DNA of 64,000 bases from Pleodorina starrii (Eukaryota; Chlorophyta; Chlorophyceae; Chlamydomonadales; Volvocaceae). The DNA is taken from positions 1,116,001 to 1,180,000 of the forward strand of contig BRXU01000031.1 in the NCBI GenBank assembly GCA_030267565.1, in the 5' to 3' direction. Positions 1-11,737 of this stretch are shown in pieces. Made by a program: the position numbers and the translations under genes. The notes beneath the pieces are model-generated. The model did no database searches and was not told the origin of the DNA. It saw only the letters and a list, made by a program, of their open reading frames with translations. Within the stretch, counting starts at the first letter, position 1. Every line of letters starts with the position of its first letter.

Positions 1-3000
1 GCCGTCGAGGGCGCCTTCAAAGCCACCGGTCGCACCGTTGTCATCACCGGCGGCTCACAGGTGCGCCTCACCAACCCTCTCTCCCTCGTCCTAGCAGAAA
101 ATCCGCTCCGCTAAGCCGCCCAGCCTCACTGGGCGGTACGGCATGTCGCAGTACCGCCGTCCCCATCCCTCAGTCTTCAGCACCCCTCCTCCCCCACTCA
201 CTCTCCCTTCATGGTCCCGGCCTCCCTCTTTTTCCCTTTCATATGCGAGAAGCGCGAAAGCGAGACCGAGCCGAGACCAAGCCGAGCGAAGCGAACCGAC
301 CGCGATTAGTTTCCTCTGCAGTGCCCGCTGGCCCGCTGGCTCTAAACTACCCTTCCAAGTCCCTGGAGGCCACCGTAACAACCGCCCCAACAACCAATCT
401 CCCTCCCTCCCCCCCTCCCTCCCTCCCGCTCACCCTCCGTTTCCCCCTCTGCACTGCACTGCGCTGCAGGGCGTGGGTCGGGCCACCGCGCTGGTGTTCG
501 CCCGCAAGGGATACAATGTGGTGGTGGCAGCGCGCGACGAGTCCAAGCTGACGTACGTGGTGGAGGACTGCGCACAGGCGGCGGGCAGGGCGGGGGCGGC
601 GCTGGCGGTGCCCACGGACGTGACCCAGGTGGGTGGGTGGGTGGGTGTGCGTGTGTGTGCGTGTGTGTGGCGGGGTGTGTGTGCGTGTGTGTGGGGGGGG
701 GGAGGAAAGGGGGGTTATCCGCGTATAGGGGCGAGGGTTGGGTTCGCGGGTGAGGTCGAGGTTTCCGGGTATGAAGAACAAAGCGCGGGTGAGGGGACGG
801 GCGGGGCTGGGCGCGTAAAAAAGACGGGGTCCGGAGGGGGTTTGGGGAGGACGGGTGTGTGTATGTGTGTGTGCTGTGTCAAAGTTGACAGCAGCCGGGT
901 AACTTTTGGGCGACCCAGGCCGACGGAGGGGGTCAGCAAGGCTACCTTGGACCGGACCTGTTTGGTAACCCGACGGGTACCGTTGCATCCTCTCCTTACC
1001 CCCCACCCCCGCCACACCTTGTCGCCACCCCCCATCCCCCCCCATCCCCCCCTTCCCCCTCCCCGCTTGTCCAGGAGCGGCAGGTGCAGGCCCTGGTCAA
1101 CACGGTTCTCGCCAAGTTCGAGTCGGTGGACGTGGTGGTCAACTGCGCGGGGGTGTTTGCGAGGGGGGCGTTCGAGGACACACCCATGCTGGTAGGGTGG
1201 GGCGGTAGGGCGGGGAATAAAGAGAATTTGGCAGCGGAGGAGGAGACGGCGTTAGGGTGGGGGCTGGTAGGGCGGTGGGGTGGGGTGGGGTTGGGGGATG
1301 GGGGGAATGAGCGGGCTGGGTAAGTGGTGGGCGGTAAGTAAAGACAAAAAACGTGGCGAAGGAAACGGGAGGCGACGGACGGCTGGGGTTGGGGTTGGGA
1401 GGCGATGGGAAGGCTGGGGGGGGTGGCGGCCTGGGAGGGAGGGACGGAGGGCCGGTCGTCTGCTCGTGACGCAGCGGGATCCGTGGGACTGATGCCGGTG
1501 CCTGGCGCTGCGCAAGTCGCGCCGCAGCGCGCAGTCGTCTTTTGGTTTGTTGCACGCACACACCCATGCCCCCCGCGGCTCTTGGCCCAGCGCCCCACCA
1601 ACAAACGCCTGCCTACTGCCCCCCTTCCCCCTTCCCCCCCTCCTCCCCCCTTTCCCGCCTGCCCTCAGGAGGCGAAGCGGCTGATGGAGGTCAACTACCT
1701 GGGGCCGTACATGGTCACGCAGGTACGAATTGCCGTACATGGGCCTCCCGACATACACGCGCAGGCTGCCACCCGTGTCGGAGGAGCCGTGCTTGTGCTT
1801 TACGAACGACTTAAGGACCCGTTGAGCAGACGTTAGGGCCATCTCTCTCCCGGTCAAAAAGGCGGCGAACCTTGCGACAACTGGCTCAGCCCGCGGCCTC
1901 AGCACCCAGCCCCTAGCCCCTAGCCCCCACCCCCAGACCCACCCCCCCTGGCTGCACCTCAGTGCTCAGTGCTCTCAGTGCCCACGCGCCCCCTCCCCTC
2001 CAGGCCTTCCTGCCGGTCCTGCTCAAGGGAGGGGCGCGCTCCCGGGGTACCTTTGGCGGTGGCGGCGAGCGGCCCTCCATTGTGATGCTGACGGGCTTCT
2101 CGGGGCGGGTGCCCACCAAGTATATGTCGGCGTTCAGTGCAAGCAAGGCGGCGCTGGAGGTGCGGGTGTGTGTGTGTGTAGGGTGTGTGAGTGTGTGCGT
2201 GTGTAGGGGGGGGGGCAGGGGGCGGGAGAGGCGGAAGGAGGGAATGAGGTTGGCGGGGTGGGAAGGAAGAGGGCGCGTGTTGGTGTCTGTTGGAAGGCGT
2301 GGAGGAAGCTGGGCTAGGGCTAAAACCCCCCGCTCAACCCGCGCCAAGGCCCGCGCCCATGCCTTCCTTCCCTTACCCCCCCTTCCCTCCGTCCCCTCCC
2401 CCATCCGTCCCCTCCCCCATCCGTCCCCTCCCCCATCCGTCCCCTCCCCCATCTCCGTCCCCTCCCCCCTCCCTCCCCCCCCCCGCAGTCTCTGGCCGTC
2501 TCCCTCCGCACCGAGGTGGAGTCCAAGGGGGTGCATGTGGGGGTGGTGCAGCCGGGACTGGTCAAGTCCAACTTCATGGAGCGGGCGGCGTTCTACGGCA
2601 AGAACGGAGAGGAGGACCGCAGGTGGGTGTGTATGTGTGCGTGTTTTTATGCGGGAGTTTTTTTTGGGCGGGGCCCCAGCGCGAAGCGCCCAGGGGGGCC
2701 CCGCCCTGTAGGATTGCCCCTGTCCGTGTGCCCGTGTGCCCGTGTGCCCGTGTGCCCGTGTGCCCGTGTGCCCGTGGGACGGTGGAAGTAATTGGACAAG
2801 TGCAGACTTTCGGCCATCGGAAAGGCTGCAGAAGTAAAAGATTACATTCTTTATTGCACGGTAAATTTATTATAGGAACCCAACCTCGTATGCGTAAAAA
2901 CCAGTTTGGCAGTCTCCATGGACCGAGGCCGAGGTCAAACCAACACCTCTCGGCCTATAATTACTTCCAGAAGATTCATCGTTCCTCAAAGTGCAATTCT

Positions 3001-5156
3001 GACATGACGGCGTGAAAAGAATCTTCGTTTCGGCAAGCAACCAACTATGTTTGCATTGCGAACATACATTCTTCCCGCGACCACACCACAGCAGCTCTGC
3101 TTGCCGGTCCGACCGACTTGAAGCACATTTCTATTACAAAGGTTGCAAGGAGCAAACCCTGCTGCCAGGCCTCTGCTGCACTCTCGTCGTCGGTAACTGC
3201 ACGTCATCGCGACCCTCGCAAACAGTTCCGCTGTCCTTCTATTTGCAAGTCAGCCTGCGTGATCTGCGAATAATCCACTCCATGTCTACTGTCAAGCTAC
3301 TTAAGCCAAGCAATGCGCTCGCGGGAAGAGTTACACAGTGCCGAGACGGAGCGCGATTCCTGCGGCGCCGGCAGGCCTTGCTGACGACTCCGCAAGTAGG
3401 AATTTCGGGGATACAGCTCTGGCTACGTATCAGCAGGAATGTCGAGATTCTCACACTTCATGCCCTCGCCGCTCGCTGCCGAATTGATGCCGTACTTCGA
3501 TCGATGCGCCCATGCGCCCCGAACGACGCGATTCGCGCGGCGCCGGCAGCGCCGGCAGGCCTTGCTGACGACTCTGCTAGCAAGTCTCCGTCGGATACTC
3601 CTGAAATTTCTCCGACGTAAGAAGTTAAAACACAAACACGCATTCATTCACCTGATTGACGGGGACCTCACTTGCAACGTGGGCCTCCGGCAACCCGCGC
3701 GCGACTCCGTTCTTTGCTCTCAACCCACTCTCACCCCCAAAAAACAACAAAAAATCATCTTGCCGACGGGCCACTCCAACAAGTAGCTAGTTATTAGTAA
3801 ATGCGCTGCGAAACTTACCGTCATGCCTAAAATTTCGTCAAGCCGCGCCGACCGAGAGCCTTGCAGCGGCCGTGATGGTGGAGCTGGCTGCTCGGCCGGC
3901 TGCACGGCTGCAGCTGGCTCATCGCAGCTCCGCTGGCCAGGCTCCAGGACGCAGCCGCTAGCATCAGCTGCCGTCCCCACGGCTGCCGACCCACCCACGG
4001 GTCCTCGGCCTGAAGAGCATCGCGCCGCCCCCACAGCCTGGTATGACCAGTGCCCAGCTGGCGGCGAGCGCCTAGGAATCACGGAGATCGGTAACGTGGC
4101 TGGCTGCAGCGGCGAGGACCACGGGCCGGCTCCTCGGCACCACGCCGCTGAGGAAGGGATGTGGCAGCAGGCAGCAGCGGCCGCTAACGGCGCGATCCTG
4201 CTGCAGTCGTTGCAGCAGCGGCAGGCATGTCGCCTTGATGGCGCAACAGACGACCTCGTCAACACCTTTATTAACCCCACGAACGATGCCGTGGGGGCTC
4301 TCCATGGCAGCAGCGGAAGGCGGACTACAGTTCAGCTTGGCGGCGATCCTTCGCTGCGGGCGGCCCCCAGCCGTACGACTGACAGTTCTCTGGCGTCTCC
4401 CGTCCGGCCGGTCGTGCCTCTCGCCCAGCCACTGTCGCCCGGCCGTATCACACGCCGGTTGGGCGCGGTTGGGTCACCGTGCCTAGCCCCAACATTTGCT
4501 GCCGCGGGGCGCGGAGTGACGACCACGATCCACGGAGGGTCTCCCTTTACCGTTAGTATGATACCTCAAGGAAGGTATCATACTAACAATGTGCAACAGC
4601 ATGAGTGTAAAGCCACCAGCCCTCCAACTCCACCCGTACGGATTTAGTGGGGCCCCGCCCTTTTTCCGGCTTCAAGGAAGCCGACACCCCTTGTTTGTGC
4701 GGGTGCGTGTTTTTGTGCGGGTGTGTGTTTTTGTGTTGGGGCCTCCCCGTCCATACCCTTCCGTCCCACGGCCTGGTTTCCGGTGCACTCATGGTCCCCT
4801 CGGACCACCCCTTTGCCTCTCCCTCCCCCCACACCCCTCTCCTCCCGGCCCCCCCTTGCCCTGCCCTGGCCCCCCGCTGCGGTATCGTTTTTTCTTACTC
4901 CCCTCTCTCCCCTCGCTCCCGTCTCCCCTCATCTACCCCCACCCCCTATAACCCCCGCCTCTCCCCCGGTCTCAGGTCCTTCCGTCAGATGCTGCGCTCT
5001 CTGCCCATGGCCCAGAGCCCCTCCGAGGTGGCTGAGGCCGTGTACAGCTGCGTCACCGCCAAGAGCGGCGAGGTGTCGGTGGGGCTGCCATTCGCGGCGG
5101 CGGCGCAGGCGTACAAACTCACCGGACTCAACCCCTCGGCGGTGCCCTTCACGTGA
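1..5156 (+). CDS. Short-chain dehydrogenase/reductase (classical SDR fold), 5'-partial
   Basis: Seven exons join in one frame: 1-60, 470-628, 1075-1191, 1669-1722, 2004-2159, 2489-2622 and 4976-5156 (TGA). They give 286 residues; the start lies upstream of the window. Visible SDR landmarks are the nucleotide-binding TGGSQGVGRA, the NCAG motif and the structural Asn in MEVNYLG. Where family members carry YxxxK this protein reads FSASK, so the catalytic Tyr is Phe and only the Lys remains; the usual catalytic Ser position (LTGFSG) appears to be Gly. Members of the family use NAD(P)(H) to oxidise or reduce alcohols and ketones. Substrate and location cannot be read from the sequence; the N terminus, where a transit peptide would sit, is missing. 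Length and fold also resemble 3-ketodihydrosphingosine reductases, but I do not assign that. All introns are GT-AG. The last one, 2.35 kb, hosts an inserted element. Confidence 0.88.
2393..2462. repeat. 16-bp C-rich tandem repeat in SDR intron
   Basis: About four copies of a unit reading CCCCTCCCCCATCCGT lie just upstream of the 3' splice site at 2488. They lengthen its pyrimidine tract. Confidence 0.8.
2727..2778. repeat. 8-bp minisatellite (GTGTGCCC)n
   Basis: About six tandem units lie directly inside the left end of the candidate insertion. Confidence 0.85.
4552..4587. repeat. Perfect 15-bp stem hairpin
   Basis: GTTAGTATGATACCT is followed by a 6-nt spacer and its exact reverse complement. 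It is AT-richer than its surroundings and lies ~70 bp inside the right end of the candidate element. The role is unknown; it may be a subterminal transposon structure. Confidence 0.85.
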
Positions 5157-7312
5157 GGCAAGGGGGGTCCGCGAGGCAGCGAGGCAGCGACCGAGCGAGT
5201 GAGTGAGTGAGTGAGCGGATCGCGACGGCGGAGCGAGGGTGCGGCGCGGCTGGCAGAGAACGCCTGGCCCGGGAGGCAGAAGGATTTGGAAATGGGAACC
5301 GCAGCGAAGAAACCGTGATTAGGAACGTGGGGTCGAAAAGCAGGTGTGTGTGTATGTGCGTGTGTGCGGGGGGTTGGTTTTCGTGATGGGTACTTGCCGT
5401 CCGCCCGCAAGCGCGGCGGGAGGCGGCGTTGGCGGTGTTGACGACCTCCGGGAGGAGGTGCGTCCGGGCGCTGTGAATGCGTGCGATGCGCTTCGTCGAG
5501 CGTCGAGCGAGCGAGCGAGCGAGTTCTGGCGCCGTAGCTGGGCCGGCTGGCGAGACCGATAGGGGACTACTGGGGAGACGGCTCACGGACAGCGGGGGGA
5601 GGGAAGGTTCGGGGTTGGGGGCCCGCCCTGTGGCCAAATGATGGAGTAAAGCGTGTTTGGTGGACACGGCTGGTTGGGAACTGAAGGGAGTTCCATGGGG
5701 TAGCTTGTCGAGGCGTGGCCGGATTTGACACTACGCGTGCGAATTTATTGCGATCGCAACGTCGCATTGCGAGATGCCGAAGTGGCGAGGCAGCCCTCGC
5801 CGGGTTTAGGGTCGGAGGAAGTGCCGTGCGCCTTTTGACAGCCGTACTCACTGATTGCCGTACGATTTGAGGCCGTGTCTGGGGATGTACCGTACACAGC
5901 GCTACAGTGCACACCCGGACTGGCGGCACCGTTACGAATACGGTACCGGTACGTGTGTTTTTATCGCCCTGGGAAGCGAGGGGGGGGAGCGCATCCCGGC
6001 GTTTGGGGGCATGTCAGCGGCCAGCGCCGCAAGGGGTCATTGAAGGGGGTCATTGAAGGGGGGCTGAGTCGCCGTCGTCGTGTACGAATAATAAAGGAGT
6101 CAATTGTTTTGAGTATGGGGTATGGGGTATGGGCGCCTTGTAGTGTTGGGCGTGTACCGCGTTATGTTGATGCGAGCGCCCCGACAGCCCGCGTGTCGGG
6201 CGCCGCGCGAGCAGGAGGGCTGGGCACCTGCGTGTGTGTATGGGGTGGAGGCTCGCGCCGTAAGGACAGCGGCTCGCACTATGCCGAGTTGTATGTGGGT
6301 TGAACGAGAGGGAGGGAGAGATCATGAGAAGGAAGACGCGGGCCATGAGCGCGCGCGTGTCGTGACTGGCGCCACCTACGCGGGAGGGAGGGGGGGGGGC
6401 TGGCCGGCACGGTACGACAAAACCGTGGCGGTGCCATCGCCCATCCGTCGTGGAAAGTACGTCCTGCCCGTCATGCGTCATGCGCCGGCTCTTGCGTCAA
6501 GCGGGCACCCGGGCGATCGTTGCGGTGTGAGAGCTGGGACGGATCTCAACCCCCCCACAGGCCCCACAGCGCGAACGAGACATCGACAAAGCGGGAAGGC
6601 AGCGGTGCGAGAGCAGAAGAAGAAAAAGTATCGCAGAGTCAAGTGCCGTACCTGCCGTACTGACAAACAGCGCTACTATCGCGACGCATCATATTTTTAT
6701 AATACATATAATAATTGTTATGATTAGGCTTGAAACCTGAGCGCAATAAGCTTGTTGGTTGTTGCCCCTCATCGACAACAGCTTACGGTGGCAAGTGGAA
6801 GAAAAAGACGTGGACAGCCCGCCGCCGCCGCCGCCCGGCTGTCCCACACTCCTGCCCTGTCTTGCCCACCGCGCATGCACCAGTCAAAGAGTGGAATCCA
6901 GACCTCCAGTCCCAACCAAGACAATAAAATCCCAAACAGAAACTCAACTTTAGGGGGAGTGCGTGAGTCCGCCAGCGCAAGAACCAGCAGAACACGGAAA
7001 GAACATCGTCGCGTCGCGAGGACGTCCCATCCCTGCCGCCGACGCGCCTGGTAAATAAGATCCCACCAAGGATATTGCAGTACGATAGTACAAAAGGCAA
7101 ACAACTTGCCGGACAACAAGCGGCAACTGCTGCAATACTTCCCTGCTACCCCTTTGTCAGCGCAACTGCCGTGTAAGCATCCGCGGCATTTCACCGCCGG
7201 CGAAACGCCGTTCCCAAGCTGGGAATCCCACGCCGCCACCCCCCCCCCTTCGGCAACGGGTCCGACCGTGTGTGTTTGGTGTGACCCACGGGTCGGTGGA
7301 GGGGCCGGGGAC
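5157..7312. other. Intergenic, between convergent SDR and pherophorin genes
   Basis: This stretch should hold the two 3' UTRs. I see GTGA/GCGA microsatellite runs (about 5198-5215 and 5505-5522) and scattered GTACGG-type words. No gene is supported, and I found no convincing TGTAA poly(A) signal for either neighbour. Confidence 0.6.
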
Positions 7313-9591
7313 TCACCAGCGCACCTCAACCCGGCTCTCACCGCCCTGCCCCCGAACGATGGTCATCCCCCCACCGCCGCCGCCGCCGCCACCGCCATTC
7401 ACATTCCCGCTGCTGTCGCCGGCGCCGCCGCCGTCAAGTTCGCCGCGGTCGTACAATGGCGCGCCGGCGGCGGCCGCCTCTGAGGCAGTCGAGCCGCCGC
7501 CGCCGGAGACTTCCACCACCTCCTCCTCTACCTCCGCCAAGATGCCGTCAGGTCGCACCAGCCGGTGCCGTACAACGTGGCTTCGGAGCGTCGCGCCGCC
7601 GCCGCCGCTGCGGCCATCCTTGCTGCCGCCGCCGCTGCCGCCGTGCCCGCCCCTTCCCCCGAGTATGTACGACGTGTCGCCACCGCCGCCGCCGCTGCTG
7701 CCGCCGCCACCGCGCAGCCATAGCGCACCGCCGCCACGTCCTCCGCCGCCCAGACTACCGCTGGCGCCGCTAGCGGAGCTTCCGAGCGTCGAGCCATCTT
7801 CCAGCCCCTTACCTGCGCCTCTCAAGCGCCAAGTATGGCCCAGCAGCTGTGACGGAGACCCGCCTCCGCCACCACCACCGCCTCCGCCACCTCCACCCCC
7901 GCCGGGTCCACCTCCGCCGCCTCCGCCGCCTCCCCCGCCCCCGCCGGGTCCGCCGCCTCCGCCTCCGCCTCCGCCGCCTCCCCCGCCGCCTCCGCCACCC
8001 GGCCCGTCGTCCACTGGCAGCTGGCACGTCGCGCAGCACCGCGCCGCGTCGCCGGGCTTGTTTTCGTACGACACAAGGCAGTAGCTGCTGCCGGCGGCGC
8101 TGCTGCTGCCACACAGCTTTGTGAGGCTGTTGCAGGGCGGCTGTAGCGTGATGCAGAGGCGCGAGTCCATGACCGACCAGTAGTCTAGCTCCAGGCCGTC
8201 GATTCGGAGTCGCGAGGAGGCGGCGGCGGCGGCGGCGGCGGCGGAGGGAGGCGAGGTGCCGGAGGATGAAGGCGAGGAGGAGGAGGAGGAGTTGACGATG
8301 TGGACGTGGCCGGAGAGGCTGTTGCCGTTGAGGGTGGCACCGGAGACCGAGTCGGCGCAGACGGGGTCTGTGGGGGTTGTGGGTTGTTGGGAGGCCCAGA
8401 GGCGGATCGAGACAGTGGAGGTCAGGAAGCGAGTGGGCCGGCAGAGAGAGGGACGGACCGGGGCCGAGGGAGCCGATAGGGACCGGGGGGGTGCCGGAAC
8501 AGATTGACGCCATAGATCGCGCACGATAAGGAAAGCGGTTCATACCAGCGCTAATCGAGGGTAGAACGTGCCAAGGCGTGCGTGCCTGCATGCGTGCGTG
8601 CGTGTGGGACCATGGCGGCACGGCGTATCAACTCGTGTATGTGTTGGTTGCTGCTGTGGCTGCTGCTGTTGGGTTGCGCTGCTGCTGCAGTGCGCGACCA
8701 TCATGTTGGCCCGGGCGCCAAGAGCTGGCCGGGGCTTCGGAGCGCCAGGGCCCCCCCCAGTATCGTCACCATTCTTGCGCCCTCGACGGAGCGGAGCGGC
8801 CTGAAAACAGCGAGGGGTGCTTCCCTCACACACGTACCAATGGCCATCTCGATTTGCCGTAGGTGCCGCGCCAGGGCGGCACAGCAGGGCGTCTTCGAAG
8901 CGGGTGCGTAGCACCCGATTGCCACCAGCGTGAAACACACGTTCACGGGGCCCTCGTCGCCGCCGTCCTCGTCGCCATCGGCTCCGGTAAATGCGCCGAG
9001 GACGGCGCCGCTGCCAGTGAGGTCCAGGGAGCCGGGCTCTGCGATCCAGGGGAGGGCTGTGCCGCCGGCGAGCGCGTTAGACGGTCCGTACGCGGGATCC
9101 GTACTGGCGACGTACATGTTGTACGGCGATGTACATGAAGTATCCACGCAGCGGCTGGCTTCCAGGTCAGCCAGGTGCGCCCAGGAGCGGGCGCTTCCCA
9201 CTTGGATCCAGTCTGGCTGCTGTTGCCGCTGTTGCCGCTGCTCGTGATGCGCCTCATTGCCGCCCAAGATGGCGGGCTCCACGACCGACTGCTCCACGGA
9301 GCTAGCTGTATTTGAGCTATCTGGCTCCCTGTTCAATCTCCATGACACTGTCATCAGGTAGCAGGGATAGAATGAAAGCAAATCGGGGATGGACGATGGA
9401 AGCACAACGCTCACGAGGGGAAAAGACAGACGGATGTTCCCTTTGCAACCTGTTGAGGAACCCCATCAATTAATTTAAGTGGGACACTTACGGCGATGAA
9501 GCCAGTCCGGCAGGGGTTTACCCGCCAACAGCGGAAGGAACAGGATGAGCGCACACGCCCGAAGTAAGCAAAAATGCGAAGCTATTTTCAT
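7313..9591 (-). CDS. Secreted pherophorin-domain protein with glycine-rich C-terminal tail
   Basis: Three exons on the minus strand join in frame: 9591-9492, 9449-8838 and 8367-7313, for 588 residues. Exon 1 starts at the ATG at 9591 and encodes a clear signal peptide (MKIASHFCLLRAC, then ALILFLPLLAG), ending at a GTAAGT donor. Pherophorin features follow in order: CVDTSCTSPYNMY, VCFTLVAIGC with a CC pair, RQIEMAIDPVC across the exon 2/3 junction, LCITLQPPCNSLTKLC, and a last Cys cluster, CCATC (about residue 350). Pherophorins are secreted hydroxyproline-rich glycoproteins of the volvocine cell wall and matrix. Here the domain is followed by ~230 residues rich in Gly with Ser and Arg, not the usual poly-Pro rod; the poly-Pro reads on the other strand. 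The stop codon overlaps a GTGAGT donor-like site, so the true C terminus may lie in a further exon. Confidence 0.82.
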
Positions 9592-10267
9592 ATCGCCTAA
9601 CACCTATCCTTCATTACGAGTTGTATTGACTTCCTAAGTGCCTAAAAGCCGACCACAAAGCGTTACGGGACGCAAAGCCCTACGCAAAGCTTTACCGCAG
9701 ATACAATGCGGACATGCAGGAAAATGTCGGCATTAGGACCCTCCGGCGCAATGACCGCTCATGATCGTTGCAGCGGGAAGTCCGGATAGCTGTGTCGGAA
9801 AATTCACTACGGGTACGCTGCACTTGGGATTCCGTCGTACTGCGTCATTACAGCCTCGTCTGGCCGCTACGCCGCTTGCACGCTCCGTGTCCCCCGAACT
9901 AATGCTCCCTGATGGAAACCGCCCAGTCCGGGCCACTCGCGACGCATCTGGTCTGGTTCAGGGCATTCCAAGGCGTAGGAGCGACCCTGAGTGACCTCAA
10001 ATCGAAGAGGATCACGCGGTTTGTCGGCACCTGTCGGCGATTTCGGGGACCCACCCGCTACCCACCCATAACCAGTGCGTATACGCCAAGCATATCCCCT
10101 GCCAAGACTCCAAGAAAATTTGACAATTGTGAAGAACTGGCAAGTGGGTACTGTAACGGCTCTGGTAGGGCTCTGCAGCTATTCCTAATTTACAGTAATC
10201 CAGACCGCTGTCCGGTCCACTACTTAGGGTAAGCGCGGGTGTTTCCGTTCACGACGTGAACGACTGG

Positions 10268-10310
10268 TGACTGTTCGCTGAACGTTCACTGAATGTTCAG
10301 CGAACAGTCA
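10268..10310. repeat. 16-bp stem inverted repeat, 11-nt loop
   Basis: TGACTGTTCGCTGAAC at 10268-10283 is the exact reverse complement of 10295-10310. The loop is itself close to the same word (GTTCACTGAAT). A second smaller palindrome (CACTGAA, TG, TTCAGTG) follows at 10322-10337. Confidence 0.85.
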
Positions 10311-11160
10311 CGGAGAACGAACACTGAATGTTCAGTGAACGTTCGTCATAGCAGGTGCATCAAACGAAATGCCGGACCCGACGAAATGAATTGTCTGAGT
10401 ATGCACGGCCGGCCAATACTTGTCGAGAAGCAGCAGTGTCTTGTCAAGATCCATGTTGACTTTATGCAGAACTAGCCGGCAGAGAAACTCATTCGGGAGT
10501 GGCGAACCAACCCTGATGAGGGACCGGTGCGCTTGTAGGTCGTACTATTTTCGGAAATAGTACGGCACGCATGCTCCAGCGCTGTTCCCGCGCACATCTA
10601 AGGTATTCACATAACTGCTTGGCCTTGTATCGGTTCGTCATATGTGCCCCAGCATGAAAGGGAACGAAGGTCCACGCCAACTGGGATGCTCATACAATTC
10701 GTTACACGTCTGGGAGGCGCGACATAAGCCGGCTTGCCAATCCACAGTTGTATATTAAACCAAGACATAACATATAGTTCAGCACTTTGGTCACTTAGGC
10801 AGCTATTCATAAGTGGACATGACCACGTCTCTAGAGCTGCACACCAAAGAACGCCTCCGACCGCCCTCTAACCCTGGGGCAGGGGTCCAAAACAACGGGG
10901 AGGCACCACCGCAACCCAAAACTACGAGGCAAGAGAAAGCCCACCTCGGCCAGACACGGTCCTGCACGAAAACGAGCTACCGTACCTTGGGCTGAGTCCC
11001 CTCACCTAGCTCCAGAAAACATTTGGGGCGAGAACCACGGCGGGTCGCAGGACACCAAACTATGTTAGTCCGGTACGGAGCGACGAGCATTGAAGCTTAA
11101 GCACTCAAAAGCACAAAAGGACGTTGATTTCGCTTTGCTTGCTTGCAGTACAAGGGCCTG

Positions 11161-11247
11161 AACGGTGAATGGTGAACCTTCACTGAACGTTCACGGTGAG
11201 CGTTCAGTGCAGGTTCAGTGAACGTTCATTCTCCTTTCAGTGAACCC
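11161..11247. repeat. Second cluster of TTCACTGAAC-type words
   Basis: Several copies of TTCACTGAACG / GTTCAGTGAAC occur in both orientations, matching the cluster at 10.27-10.35 kb. It lies ~500 bp upstream of the MATE start. Confidence 0.7.
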
Positions 11248-11737
11248 GCGTTTACCCGAGGTACTCGCCGGTCCACTCCAAGAACGACGCAGACCATGCC
11301 ATGTCAACCCACCCTTTGCACACGCAGGCCATTCAATTTTATATGTCGGGCCACGACAGGGTCTACCCTTGGTGGGGCACACGAGCTGGAGACACTGCGT
11401 TGGTCGTTGACACGTTGAGGGTCTTCGAACGACCAACAATCATCCGGCCAAAGGTCTGCAGCGCTTCACTCGCCTGCTTCTACTTAATGTTGTTGATTAC
11501 ACTGAAGTATCCGTGCGTATATCCTCTGTTTTGGTCCATTTTCACTTATTCTCAGGCCACCAGTCCGGGCTCGTCCCACGGTTTCGGTGCGGGCGAAGGC
11601 ATTACTCACAGACCTTGCAACATATTTTACAGCTTACTACCGTAATACGTTGCACTTGTAACATCTTCCTGACGCTGCCGTGATTGTCGAACCTCGCCGG
11701 CCTTGCAGCAGCCTGTCGTTTCGTGAAGAGTGAGAAT

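Larger units (their letters stand above)
2666..4660. mobile_element. Candidate ~2.0 kb inverted-repeat insertion inside the last SDR intron
   Basis: The left end (2666-2677, GGGCGGGGCCCC) and right end (4649-4660, GGGGCCCCGCCC) are exact inverted repeats. They are bordered outside by T runs (2658-2665 and 4661-4665), a possible TTTTT target duplication. Inside are an 8-bp repeat (GTGTGCCC, about 2727-2778), two copies of a ~26-bp block around 3365-3390 and 3549-3574, and a perfect hairpin at 4552-4587. No transposase is recognisable, so if mobile it is non-autonomous. The 54-bp left end recurs, inverted, at 63581-63634, which shows it is a dispersed family. The terminus is itself palindromic, so the right end could instead be half of an independent copy. 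Confidence 0.5.
9592..11737. other. Intergenic, divergent upstream region of pherophorin and MATE genes
   Basis: No coding exon is supported. As the shared upstream region of two divergently transcribed genes it should contain both promoters. Its notable content is two clusters of TTCACTGAAC-type inverted repeats near 10.3 and 11.2 kb. Confidence 0.6.

Noticed and set aside
3012..4647. Open frames of 200-270 codons inside the SDR intron element (possible transposase)
   Set aside because: Their translations lack any recognisable transposase or nuclease motif and differ in frame with no plausible splicing between them.
7272..8084. Plus-strand extensin-like poly-Pro frame
   Set aside because: The minus strand of the same DNA carries a spliced gene with signal peptide and pherophorin cysteine motifs whose phases agree. 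The Pro frame is its shadow unless cDNA shows otherwise.
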